From NCBI GenBank assembly GCA_030848705.1, contig CM061235.1:132749228-132813227 (forward strand): 64,000 nt of DNA, given 5' to 3'. The notes beneath the pieces are model-generated. The model worked only from the letters and a program-made list of their open reading frames with translations. It made no database searches and was not told the origin of the DNA. Below, one piece after another: positions 10,921 to 22,830 of this stretch (within the stretch, counting starts at the first letter, position 1; each line of letters starts with the position of its first letter). Position numbers and translations under genes: made by a program. This stretch comes from Heracleum sosnowskyi (Eukaryota; Streptophyta; Magnoliopsida; Apiales; Apiaceae).

Positions 10921-11181
10921 AACGTGGAATTGAACAGTTCTAGTTAGGACATACTTCTGCAACAACAGGAAAGAGATCGAATTCATTATGATACTATCCA
11001 TCACACCTACAAACGAGCAGCAAAGTATGACAAAGATTAAGAAAAACAGCGGCCGCCAGTCCACGGAACCAAGAGTCAGAAACAATGGTAATGGTAATAA
11101 ACAAATTGCAAACGAAGTTGCTTCTTCTGGACCCTTGTGACCACTGTTTGGCAAGAAATAATATCAAATTTCATTCTCTTA
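10921..11181. other. Upstream region of first Kunitz gene
   Basis: About 260 bp between the TATA box and the MITE insertion. No gene is seen, and specific cis elements cannot be named with confidence. Any distal promoter sequence is now cut off by the insertion at 11182. Confidence 0.5.
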
Positions 11182-11576
11182 GAGCATTCACAATGGGTGC
11201 CCCATTTCTTCCACCTTCCCCATATTTTGAGGAAATTATGAATTATAGCAAAAAATGTCATCTGCATCCGATTCCCTATTTTAGGGTATGTTTTTGGATC
11301 AAGAAATGAGTCCCCAAATTTGGGGACTTACTATTCATACTCCATTTTATATTTTATACCATTTTATGTGTAAATAGAGTGAGAAGTGATAAAATAATAT
11401 AGTTAGTAGTTAAAGAGATGTGAGAGAAAAAAGTAATATATAAAAATATAAAGATAGAAATGGGGAATGGGATGTAGTAAATTTTTAAATGATAAATAAA
11501 TTCTAAGGATAAATTTAGGAAATTACTATTTTTAGTAAGAATATGAGGTTGGGGACGGGGAAGGGATCACTACAAG

Positions 11577-12045
11577 GAATTCGGGTAAATTCGACCAACA
11601 AATTTCAGTTGAATTTAGCTAATTTCGACCACAACCAGTCGAATTTAGCTAATTTCGACCAAATAAATTTAGGTCGAAGATGCCCAAGTCGAAAATGCCA
11701 TAGTTGGTCGAATTTATCTTATTTCGACCTACCAATTTCGACCTACTAATTGCGACCACGTATTTTCGACCATGTAAATTCGACCAAATGTAGTTGTACA
11801 TTTTCGCCCCCAATTTTTCCCTTGAAAAATCAAATTTTTGGTGAAAATTTGAAATTCCCGCCCATAAAGCTAAATTCGACCAAAGTATGTCGAATATAAT
11901 TTTCGACTACAATTAGTTGATTCTTTATTTCGACCAAAAACGGTGGAATATATACTTTCGCTAGTCGACCTATTTTGGTTGAATTTAACATACCAAAACT
12001 TTGTTTTGTTCCTTATATTCGACCACTACTAGTCGAATTATGATA
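11577..12045. repeat. CACTA-1 left subterminal motif array
   Basis: Roughly 15-20 copies of AATTCGACC/GGTCGAATT in both orientations are interspersed with variants such as ATTTCGACCA. In the En/Spm system such subterminal repeats are bound by TNPA to synapse the ends. The matching array at the right end is 20948-22135. Confidence 0.85.
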
Positions 12046-12193
12046 CCATTATTGTATTTGTTTTCGTTACACCTACACAATCAATTCTTTACCACATGTA
12101 ACTGCTCGCTTATATACAAATTTACCCAAACAAATCACCAAAATACAAATAATTACCGAATGTTAAAACCAAAGTCATATTTCATTAAATAAA

Positions 12194-12256
12194 ACACTAG
12201 TACTTGCACCAAGTTCTTACAGAAACACTAAACACCAGTACTTGCACCAAGTTCTG
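12194..12256. repeat. Short direct repeat downstream of TNPA-like gene
   Basis: AGTACTTGCACCAAGTTCT occurs twice, about 43 bp apart, between the left subterminal array and the stop codon of the TNPA-like gene. It may be part of its 3' UTR. Function unknown. Confidence 0.6.
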
Positions 12257-12401
12257 TACTTGTTCTCAAAAGATTACCAGCACGAAATACGTTTTTTTTA
12301 CATAAACATTAAGATAACTGAAACTTCAAAAAACACTGTTCATTTCATGATAAACTACATGAAACATAAAAAGTTCAGTTCCACCAGTTCTTACAAGCTG
12401 A

Positions 12402-15400
12402 CTAAGCCAGAGGGTACATAAACGCTTCCTGATCTTCGTCTTCATTTTTGCTTGAGCCACCTTCCATCACAGCCTTCGTGCCATCCACCACCGTAGCCTT
12501 TTTTGTAAATATTTATAAGTAGAAATTAACAATATATTTATATGTGCGTTTATGCATAAGCAGTGTCAACATTGATACTAAAAATGTGAGAGCCAAACTA
12601 CATGCTTAATAAAAAATAAAAGAATGTTACCTCTTCAATGATCTTATCATTGTCCTCCAAGATCAGATGAAGCAAACCACTTGCTGTGCGTATATAGTGC
12701 ATCTGCAATGAGTGCTGACTTGGGTCTGGAAATTTAGAAGTGGCTAGTTTTCGCACCTCCTCATCCAAAACAGACTGTTTCACTTCACGCATAGGCAAGG
12801 AACGGACCATCTGCCTCACCTGATCCAAAATGGTCGACATCATCTTATAAATATCATCTGGGACATTAACCGGATCAGGTGTCATAGCTTGTTTGCTGAT
12901 CCACTGAGTTGCTTCACGCCCTCCGACAATCTCTCCCAATGTTTCATGGGGACGAAGAAAGACCCTCCCTCTAATCGGGGGTTTAGCCTGGATTGTTACA
13001 TGAAGGTCCTTTATCCGCTGAATTTCCCTTTGGGTACGGGGGGATTGCGGTTCATCAGTAGGTTCATCCAATTCAGCTTGTGATGACCGTATTTTTATCA
13101 TTTTTTCCTGCATCATGCAACACGCGAAGTCAAATCTCAAAATAAAAATTATGCTTCTATATGTTTTTTCTAACTTCATATTTATAAGTCTATATATTAT
13201 CAAAAAATTACAACTCCGCCGTGGGGTTTCGAGAAAAATATCTTTAAATTCTTCCATTCTGCAGCTAAGCAAGTATTATTATGTCTGCTCAGATTGACAC
13301 ATATAGTATAAGTCATTTTTATAGGCAAGTGGTACCTACTAGGCTATCATTCAAGTTATTTGCTAATAGTGACAGAGGATATTGATTAAAGCCTCTAAAT
13401 ACATTTCAAACTTGCATTCCATAGCAAAAAAAAAACTTTAAAACTTGTAATAATTATAATTCAATCTAAAAGCTGCATTCACGTTACTAGGATTATTAAA
13501 CAAACCTGTAGGTCTTTCACAACTGGGTCAGTAGGATCGTACACCATACCCATGAACTCATCATCGGGTATAGGCATCTCTCCTTTCGCTTCCCTTTCAG
13601 CATCAATTTCCTGTATAAGCAAAAAAAAACCAAATCACGAAGATATTATATATATATATATATGTTGCAAGTAGACAGGTAACTTCACGTACTGTAGCAC
13701 AACAAAGTAACCTGCATGCTAATTTTACTTAACAAATTAAATTCCTAGAACTCTAGAACAGGCTAATTTTACTATACTATTGAATGTGCTGATAGTAAAA
13801 TATATTCCGTCAAATCAACTATGAGTTGAATCCACAAATTCAAAACCAAAGTTTGAAATAAATAAAGGGATGCAACTTTGATCTCTATATAAAATTCAGA
13901 ACTCCTACAGACCTATGATAAATCTGTGCATCTATGCCGCCGCCCCATTTTTGTAATTAACTGATTCGTTCATGTTGTTTTAAAGTAATTAGTTCCAGAA
14001 ATCATACCTCCCTTCTCTGATCAAATGGTTTGGCCCCGGTGCGAGGAGTGAATTCCACCATCATTCGAGCTTTCTTGCCCTTCTCCGATTTCATATTAAA
14101 CTCTGGTGTACCCCAATGATCGCAGATAGAATTCCATGCACGCTGGGAGAAGTAGTGAGGCTTCAACATTTCCTTAATGTTAATGGCATCCGGACTATAT
14201 CCACACTTTAAACACTCATTCACATGCTTTGTTACTCTTTTCTTCTCCGTGTTTAGGTAATACTTAAAATTTCTCTTCAGATGTGCTCGAACAACTCTAT
14301 CTCCCTCCACTTCTCCATAATTCTTGGGATAGTTATAATATTCCTGCCAAACCAAATTGCAAGTACAATTAACGCCAAAAAGTGTAAGAATTTCAAACTC
14401 TCCGATTAATAATAACTGGGTTTCTAATTTGCAGATTAATGTATCGAGTGAAAAAGAAAATCATGAAAATCATGCATCTCAAGCAGTTTCGCAGCCTTTA
14501 GAAACACTATAAAAAAGAAGCCAATATATAACTTGATAAAACGCAATAAGAAGTCACAATTTAACAAAGGTCCTAAACGTAGATAAATGGAAAGATTATT
14601 AAAGTTGTGAGACCACAAACTAGTTTAGTATTGGGTCGTAAAAGCAAAAGAATAAAGTCCAAAGCCAAAGCCCATATGAAATTAGGAGTACATCATTGTT
14701 CAAATTAACAGGCCCAGCTAGCTAAATCAATCTCGAAAGAGATTGGACTAGAAATATTAAGAAAATCTAAAGGCTGAAAATTCGACTTCTGAGAAAACCT
14801 AAAAAGTTCAATCTAGTCCGGTCCGCGGGTCTTAAATGGACATCCTACTTTTTAGTTTTTATTAAAACTTGGCTCGATTTGAAATTCCAAATATCAAGAT
14901 TTAATCCCTGATTATAAAACCTCCCCACAAAATCATGTATATTAAATAAATTTTGAAAATTATGATTTTTTGAATTGTTTTACAAAAATCCCTGATTATA
15001 AAACCTCCCCACAAAATTTTGTTTTAAATTTTTATTTTTTGCAAAATTATGATTTTTTGAATTGTTTTACAAAAATACGACTTCGCAACTAAATACAACC
15101 CGAACATAAGTACATGACGCAAACTTAGGCGATCTTAAATGCAACCAATCTTAAACTTAGGCGATCTTAAACTTACTTTAAAATCCCAGATGCACTTGCT
15201 GTAAAAAGCTTGACGTTTGCTTCCCTTGGAATTTAGGGTATGTTCGTCCCATTTGAGACGAGCAATGTGCCCCAGAGTGTGCTTCGGTGTAGGATCCCTG
15301 AAGCTGTAATATAACGAAAGAAACTTTGTTAACTGAATCAGCAAGGACATAACTATGAGTGTTAATTAGCAAAGACATAACTAAGAGTGTAAATTTCTTG

Positions 15401-16453
15401 TGACATACCATTTCTTGTTCTTAAGAAAGTGTACAGTTGGCTTCGCATCCGCAGGTGGTTTCGTCGGATAATCCCCCTCTGAACAACTGCGTCTTTTCCT
15501 CTCATATGTAATTTTCTGATTACATATGACTACCTCATCGGATCCTTCCACATAGCTCTCTTCATCACTACCATTGCACCCTTCACTGCCCCCTCCAACT
15601 CCACCATCACTTCCGCTGCTCCTGACCTTCGAGCTCCGACAAGCCCTTCCCTTATCCTTCTTTTCCTTACCCTTCCTTGAGCTCGGGCCAGCCCATACCA
15701 CCTGTTAAAAAACCAATACTAAATTAGTACTAGTTGATTACACCTGTTCTAGCTAATTTATGAGGGCAAACAATAGTTAATTATGTGGGCAAACAATAGT
15801 AAATGCTGAATGAGAATCAAATTAACATATATAATTGTTAATTATACATATATAATTAACAATAGTAGTTCTGTTGTTTAGTTGAACTCACAGTGATTAC
15901 GCTGAAATCTAAAACTATACATATATAATTCAAGAAGATAACCATTGCCAGAAAACTACTGTTCATGAATCATGACTGCAAAATTGTTTCCAAGCTTCGC
16001 CATAGTGCAATTAAATTAAAGATTTTAACCCTAAAAAAAAAAGATTTTAACAAATCTCATTCTGCACTCTTATTAATCTGCAATTGACTACAGTATAATG
16101 AAATTGTTTTATAGGCAAAATCAAATTGACTACATACGCATTAATAAAAACGAAAAGATATATACACAAATAAAAACGAAACAAAGTATAAACTAAAACT
16201 AAATCAGAGAACTACAAGAATAAACGCAAATAAACTTCTTTCTCACTCACGCATAAACACAAACAAGTGATTAAACAAATTTAGAACCTAAACCCTCAAC
16301 AAATCAGATTTAGTAATTAACTAACTTATTCAGCAGCAAACCTAAAACCCGCGTGTGTGTGTTTGTGTGTGTGTGTGCGTGTGTGTGAGAGAGAGGGGGG
16401 GGGAGAGAACCCTAAGTTTAGAGAGAAAAGAGATAAACCTGAGAGCCCAACAT
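12402..16453 (-). CDS. CACTA-1 TNPA-like protein (plant transposase Ptta/En/Spm type), 7 exons
   Basis: Proposed exons (minus strand): 16453-16439, 15701-15409, 15303-15177, 14343-14008, 13610-13506, 13107-12631, 12497-12402. All introns are GT...AG, and the joined frame is 482 codons plus stop with no interruption. The N-terminus is basic and Ser/Gly-rich (exon 2). Exons 3-5 match the Ptta/En/Spm plant transposase domain (PF03004 type), with RAHLKRNFKYYL, WNSICDHWGTPEF, KGKKARMMVEFTPRTGAKPF and the following YDPTDP. Exon 6 is a long helical region (about 159 residues) and exon 7 an acidic tail. The family is expected to bind the element's subterminal motif and help transposition. The first exon (five codons) is the least certain. 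The upstream 94-bp duplication probably contains the promoter. Confidence 0.82.
16352..16396. repeat. (TG)n/(GA)n microsatellite in intron 1 of the TNPA-like gene
   Basis: A GTGTGT tract passes into GAGAGAG and a run of G. Reading frames through it (His/Thr-rich) are artefacts. Confidence 0.8.
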
Positions 16454-16528
16454 CGTTCGGCCTTGGATTCGAGAAATTGAGATTGAGAAACCCTAATTGA
16501 AATTGGATTGGGGGCGGCGATAAAAAGA

Positions 16529-16715
16529 AAAATTGGGGGAAATTGTATATATAGGAATAAGAATTCGACAGTATGGAGTCGAAAGTAGCCGTGTTACATT
16601 TCAACTAATTTGGGTCGAAACTAAAATTGGGGGAAATTGTATATATAGGAATAAGAATTCGACAGTATGGAGTCGAAAGTAGCCGGGTTACATTTCAACT
16701 AATTTGGGTCGAAAA
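16529..16715 (-). promoter_or_regulatory. Duplicated 94-bp promoter block of CACTA-1 TNPA-like gene
   Basis: Two nearly identical 94-bp copies (about 16531-16624 and 16625-16718) lie directly upstream of the proposed start at 16453. Each has a TATATATA box (16546-16553 in the proximal copy) and two TCGAC/GTCGAAA motifs of the element's subterminal type. The proximal TATA lies about 95 bp before the ATG. In En/Spm the promoter is regulated by TNPA through such motifs; the same is inferred here. Confidence 0.65.
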
Positions 16716-16912
16716 TAATATACAACTTCCAGTGGCTACTGCACTACTGCACTAACTATCCTGTGATAAACACAAAAAACACAAATCCACTCCCTCTACA
16801 TTACTAAAACATGAATAATTAAAATTAAATATTAAAATAAAACATGAATAATGAAATCCACTCAATCTATTTTATCAAGAAATAGTTATTGTGATACAAA
16901 TTAAATGATAAA

Positions 16913-19900
16913 TTACACCAAATCATCATTATCACTTAATTCATCATTTTTGTCTTCATTATTGTCTTCGTCTTCGTCTTCGTCTTCATCTTCATTTTCC
17001 TTTTTCTTTTGACTTTCTTCTTCATCATTATAATCTACCGAATTATCATTTTCAAACATCCTCAAGTCAACAAAAAAATTGGAGGGATCACGAATGATAA
17101 TTGTTTCAACATGTGATGATGAAGCATTTGACACATCATTTTGTAAAGCATCCTCGTTGATGTTGGTCCTTTTATTAGTTGACACACTTTCATCAACTTG
17201 CCGACTTTTTGTTGTAAGAACCGTGTACCATGATGATTTTGCATTTGAAATATTTGGTGCATAGTACACTTGATGAGCTTGACTAGCCAACACAAACACG
17301 TCTTCGGCATTTAGCTTTGATTTGACATCCACGGTAGTCATCCGGTGTCTATCAACTTTAACATGTGTTGTGTGATCAAACCAATAACATTTGAAGACGA
17401 TCACTTGATGTCCATTGTGATAGAAAAGTTTTAAAACTTCTTCAATTCTACCATAATAGTTTCCATAACTTTCTTTGTAAGAACTCCCTACATTTACAAA
17501 TGTATAAAAATTGAAATCAAGTAATAAATAAAAAATAGAACTTGAATATTGCTAATAAATAAATTTTCTCACCAATAACAACTACGCCGGAATTTGGTGA
17601 AGTGAGCTCATTAGCATTTACGCAACTAAATTTGTAACCATTGCACTTGCACGCTTTATAAGACTCCACTTTATACATCGGACCTCTTATTAGGTCTATA
17701 AATTTTTTATTGAGCTCTTCATCACCTTGTACCTAAAAAAAATTGTGCGAATAAAAATAAATATACAAAAGTTTGTGCAAATATGTGTAAGTATAAAGGA
17801 AAACACATACCCTTCTTTCGAACCATTTTCCAAAATGTTCTTTTTGATATTGTTCTTTTTCTGCATCATTGAGATGGGGGTAATGTTGTTGTACCAACTT
17901 CTGGAATCCACTACATATTTAAGTTAAACAATAACAATATTAAATTGTATTCTAAATTCATCATTTTGAACTAAAACTGGTTTGAGAAAATCTTACCGCA
18001 AGTACTTTCCAACTTCCGGCGAATTAATAAGAACATAGTATGTTATGAGTCCATGTTCATCACCACTCAAGATTCTATCTCTACTCCGTAGACTAGGTTG
18101 TGTCGGATACGTGTAAACCTCTAACACGTTGACATCATGAAATTCTTGAGGTGCCTCGTTTCGACGTAACTGACTATGCACTTTTTTGACTTGGGAATCG
18201 AAAAATAATGAGCAAAAGTGTACACATTCTTCCTCAATGTAACGTTGTGCCATTGAACCCTCTGCTCGAGCTTTATTTCCAACTTTCAATTTCAAGTTGT
18301 GCAAATATCTTTCAATAAAATACATCCAACGCCAATTAGCCGGGCCACCCAACTTACACTCGGTAGCTAAATGTATAGGCAAATGCTCCATCGGATTAAA
18401 AAAACCAGGAATGAAGACAGTTTCAAGCTTGGACATTATCTTCACAATATCTTTCTCCATTTTTTGCAAATCTGTATATTTGACATTCGAAGAGCATAGA
18501 TCTTGAAAGAAGTTGCACAACTCAATAATAGGATCAGCTACATGCTTGGGAAGTAAGTCACGACAAACAATAGGCAACAACTTTTGCATGAAAATGTGGC
18601 AGTCATGTGATTTCATCCCGCGAATGCAATTTTTCTTCCAATTCACACACCTAGATATATTTGAGGCATACCCATCTGGAAGTTTCAGTGCTTCAATCCA
18701 CTTGAACAACTTATGAATTTGTTCCCTCAAAAGCACGTATGGTGCATGTGGTTCCGTGCCATCATCTCGAATCCACAACTCACGGTGTACACGTAATTCT
18801 TCACAATCCTTTCTTGCTTTTGTGTTATCTTTGGACTTTTTTGCATCATCAAGAATTGTGTAAAATATATTGTCAAAGATATTCTTTTCAGTGTGCATAA
18901 TGTCAATGTTGTGACGAAGACTGAGTGTCTCCCAATATGGAAGCTCAAAAAATGGAGAACTGTGAGTCCAATTGTGTGTCACGCCATAATCCTTCGGTTT
19001 TCTCTTCGATGACTTTCCCGGAGGGGGAAACTGTATTTGTTCACACATGATCTTTGCAAGCGATCCTGAATGTCGAGCACACACTAATCGTGTTTCAACA
19101 CTTCCAAACCTTGTACTCTTTCTTAGGGGATCATCTGGTTCCAAAAAATATCGAGCAGTGCCATAAAAACTAGATTTACCACCATGTCTAAGTTGTTTAG
19201 CTTTTACTTCTCCCATGCAAACTGGACATGCCAACTTACCCTTGGTGGACCACCCACTAAGCATGGCAAGTCCAGGAAAGTCACTAATTGTCCACAAAAG
19301 CATCGCCTTCATCATAAAATTTGTACGTGAGAGCACGTCATATGTTTCCACCCCGGTGTGCCATAACGATTTCAATTCATCAATTAGTGGCCTAAGATAA
19401 ACATGCAAGTCTTTTGTCGGATCTGTTGGCCCGGGAATAAGAAGAGGCATGAACATGTATGGAGCCTTAGTACACATAGATGGGGGAAGGTTGTACACAA
19501 CAACCACCACAGGCCAAACAGTATACTCATCAGCGTGTGCATCGCGAAAGGGGTCAAATCCATCTGTAGAGAGTCCAAGTCGAACATTCCGAATCTCCTT
19601 TGAAAATCTTGGAAATCTACGATCAAATTGTTTCCATTCATCTCCATCTGCTGGGTGACTTAATTGACCTTCAACTACAACTCTCTCATGGTGCCATCTC
19701 ATGCATTTTGCAGTCTTCTCAGCCATGAATAAACGCTGCAATCTCAAAGTAATAGGAAAGTAGCGCAAGATCTTTCGCGGGATCTTTTTTTTTTTAGGAT
19801 CTTTTTGCACTTTGTATCTGTCTTCTGTGCATATATCACACACAGTCTTATTGCTGTTTTCCTTGTAATATAACATGCAATCATTCACACAAGCATCAAT

Positions 19901-20530
19901 CTTTTCATACTCCATATTCAACCCTCTAATCATCTTTCGCACGGTGTAGTACTTCTCAGGCAATTTATGATCATCAGGCAATACTAATCCAATAAGGTGA
20001 AGTAACTCATCAAAGCCATTGTTACTACAATTGTGCTTATTTTTCCAATTAAGCAACTCCATTACAAATTCTAATGTTGTAAAGTTGTCATTGTTTGGAT
20101 AAATTGGTTCGGATGCAATGTTCACCATCTCGTAAAATTTTTTTGCTGTTGCATTCGGTTCTTCCTCGAAATCCTCACAATCCTCAAAATCATCATCATG
20201 TGCATCATACATATCATCATCTCTGTAGTTAGTATTAACAGAACTCGTTCTAACTTCCTCTCGTGGCATATCTTCCTCTCCGTGACAATTCCATCTAGTA
20301 TACCATTGCATGATACCATGTCGATACAAATCCACTTTCACGGTACTAGGATTCTTGTACCACTTATTTTTACATTCTCTACACGGACATCTTATAAGAC
20401 CGTTGTCTTCTTCTTGAAGATTATCTATAGCAAATTGAATGAATCTATCCACACCAATTTTGTATTCATCCGTTAAGTATTTTGCCTCATTATACCGATT
20501 ACGACCAACCCAACTACGATCGGATGCCAT
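16913..20530 (-). CDS. CACTA-1 TNP2-type transposase (Transposase_21), 4 coding exons
   Basis: Proposed exons: 20530-17997, 17910-17811, 17732-17573, 17487-16913. All introns are GT...AG, and the joined frame is 1122 codons plus stop. Residues 1-80 match the transposase-associated domain, with CPCRECKN. The Transposase_21 core has acidic residues in STDGFDPF (D323), SDFPGLAMLSGW (D417, before the CPVC pair) and DIMHTEKN (E548). A DUF4218-type region (about 640-760, including FIPGFFNPMEHLPIHL) and a DUF4216-type region in exon 4 (VFKCYWFD, HQVYYAP) follow. The C-terminus is very acidic. A 5' UTR intron (20772-20531) ends immediately before the ATG. The enzyme should cut the CACTA ends. No stop or frameshift is seen, so it could be active. 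Confidence 0.9.
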
Positions 20531-20947
20531 CTACACATATGTACAAATTGATATAATTAAGCAAATGCATATTTAAATAAACAAAATTTAATTGTGAATT
20601 TAATTGTTAACAACTAACAATCCCTCAAATTTTGTCAATATAATTCACTCAATATCATACTATTGTGACCAATACAAATATAAACAAACAATAATCACAT
20701 ATATGAACATATATATATTATCAAAACAAAAATAACAATAATTACAATAGCAAGACTTAAAATTACACTTACTTGTTGATTTTACTTGATCACATGAAGG
20801 AATAAATGGCAAACTCTATAATTTTGGATGATATAACATGTAGAAGAAAAGAGTAAAAGAAGACAAGAAATGGTGGAAGAGGGGAGAAACCAACAAAAAC
20901 GGCTACCGGAAGCAAAATGGACAGTAGGGTTGCCAAAGGGAAACGGC

Positions 20948-22135
20948 TAAATTCGACTACATATAGTCGAATACATAAATCCCACCAAAAATAGTCGAAA
21001 TTAAAGCACGACTACTTTCGACCTAATATAGTCGAATTTACCTATTCAACCACATTAGTCGAATTTATGGCAGGTGTAAATTCGACTCCACACGGTCGAA
21101 TTTACCTAAATTCAACCACTAAATAAAACGACCAAACATAGTCGAACTTAACTATAAATGACCACATTAAGTCGAAGTTACCTTTTAATTCGACTAGCTG
21201 CAGTTTCTGGTCGAATTTAGTATGAGGAATATAAAAAACATGCTAAAATTTTTAAGAAGTTAATATTGAAATTAATTAATTTTTTTCATATGCTTTTTAA
21301 TTATTAAAACCTTTACATCCGTACGGTTGGATTATTTAAATTAATTTTATATAAATTTAAAACTCTTACCCTAAGCCATACCCTAAACCCTAAATCAAAA
21401 TACTATATTTTTAGTCTACTATCTCGTAGTTGTAACGACTTTTGAATAATTTTTTCTTTACTCAATATTATTTTCTCAAAAAATTATATTGAATATGACA
21501 TGTATTCCCGGTACTCTCATAATTATTTTGTATTTTTTCAAACTAATTATATATCTCAATTTGTTTCTGAAAATATGTAATAAATAAATATTCAACTTTT
21601 TCCGATCATATTAATACTCTTTTGGTACAAACTACATTTGTACATATGATGAATGACATCCTTGTATTTATTGATATTTTTTCATGATATATATACACAT
21701 TCAAATATTTTATTTAATAATAATATTTCGAAAATTAAAAAAAACAAACAATGTTCGACTTCGTTTGGTCGAATTTAGAAGTGAATAATTCCAATTATTT
21801 CGGGAGGCAAAATTCCCGCCTTTTACTAAATTCAAAAATATAGGCGGCAAAATTCCCACCAAAACTAGAGGCTAAATTCGACCAAATGTGGTTGAATTTA
21901 TTTCGATGGAATTAATGTTCTGGCGGGATTGTTCCCTCCTTCTTTTCGCGGGGTTTAAATTCGACCAATAAATACAATCAGTCGAATTTAGTAGATAAAT
22001 TCGACCAAACAAATTCGACCATCGTTGTTTTCGACTGAAGATGGTTGAATTTAGCCGCATACCAAAATTTCAACCAAAAGCGGTTGAATTTAGTCGTGGT
22101 CGAATTTGATAGGTCGAAATTGCCCTATTTTTCTT
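20948..22135. repeat. CACTA-1 right subterminal motif arrays
   Basis: Two clusters of AATTCGACC/GGTCGAATT motifs (about 20948-21225 and 21750-22135) flank an AT-rich spacer without genes (21230-21740). The spacer includes a short ACCCTAAACCCTAAA telomere-like stretch near 21370-21390. The motif density mirrors the left end. Confidence 0.83.
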
Positions 22136-22157
22136 GTAGTGGATGTTAATGCTCTTA

Positions 22158-22775
22158 CATGTCAAAAAAAATAACAACAAATTAAAAGTTTGAGTTGGCC
22201 TGTACACCAGGTCAGGTCCTACTTAATTAGGTGAAATCTCTTGAAATGAACTTTTTTCACCTTCATTGATGGCCTATAACAAGAGATCATGCGTGCATGT
22301 GTCAAACATGACAATTCCAGTGTCGAAAATTTTAGAGAAATTTTTTTTTCCCATGGTTCAACTGGGGACATAAAGATGTTAGAGAACTTCTTGAATTGAA
22401 CTTCATGGTATTAAATCTACAACATAATGGTGTAGAGAAAGGATACATTCATTACAGGGAAGGTGAGGTTTATCCAAACTTTAATTGTGTAAACATGTTG
22501 TATATATACTTTGTTAAAGATTAAAATACTAATATAATTAATAACTATTATTATATTTGAATATTTAGAGAATTAAACCTGAAATTAGGATTAAAATATA
22601 TAATTATAAATATTATTTAATTACATGTAGTTACAGGAAATCAAAAAATTTAAATTAAATAAATAATTATTTAATAATGTAGTTGTAAACGATGAAACCT
22701 GAATTTAGTGTTAACCAAAATTGGTATTTTAATTAGGATCAAAATATATAATAACTAAATATTATTTAATTATAT
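22158..22775. other. AT-rich intergenic sequence with tandem repeat
   Basis: No gene is seen. The distal half holds degenerate direct repeats of about 160 bp with AAACCTGAATTTAGTGTTAA-like cores (22570-22778). They continue on the other side of CACTA-2 (36353-36450), showing that CACTA-2 inserted within this small repeat. Confidence 0.55.
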
Positions 22776-22830
22776 GTACACTACAAGGAAAACACAGTTT
22801 TACAACGTTTTTTGCCCATTGTTTGAAGCT

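Larger units (their letters stand above)
11568..22141. mobile_element. CACTA-1: apparently complete autonomous CACTA (En/Spm) element
   Basis: The 10,574-bp element has termini CACTACAAGGAA (left) and CACTACAAGAAA (right, complement) and the 3-bp TSD GAT at 11565-11567 and 22142-22144. Both ends carry dense arrays of an AATTCGACC/GGTCGAATT motif. Two minus-strand genes lie inside: a TNP2-type transposase (20530 to 16913) and a TNPA-like protein (16453 to 12402). Both can be spliced with GT/AG introns into uninterrupted frames. This two-gene plan is that of autonomous plant CACTA elements. I see no disabling mutation. Confidence 0.92.
11182..22154. mobile_element. Harbinger-like (Tourist) MITE split by CACTA-1
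   Basis: The ends are GAGCATTCACAATGGG at 11182 and the complement of GAGCATTAACATCC ending at 22154, flanked by the 3-bp TSD TTA (11179-11181 and 22155-22157). With CACTA-1 (11568-22141) and one GAT copy removed, the element is about 396 bp, AT-rich and noncoding. TTA duplications and GAGCATT-type termini fit PIF/Harbinger MITEs. The inverted repeats are imperfect after the first ten bases. Confidence 0.6.

Noticed and set aside
16326..16604. His/Thr-rich minus-strand ORF
   Set aside because: It crosses a TG/GA microsatellite and the proposed promoter and first exon in another frame.
21370..21395. Telomere-like ACCCTAAACCCTAAA
   Set aside because: Only about two units; likely chance or an interstitial fragment.
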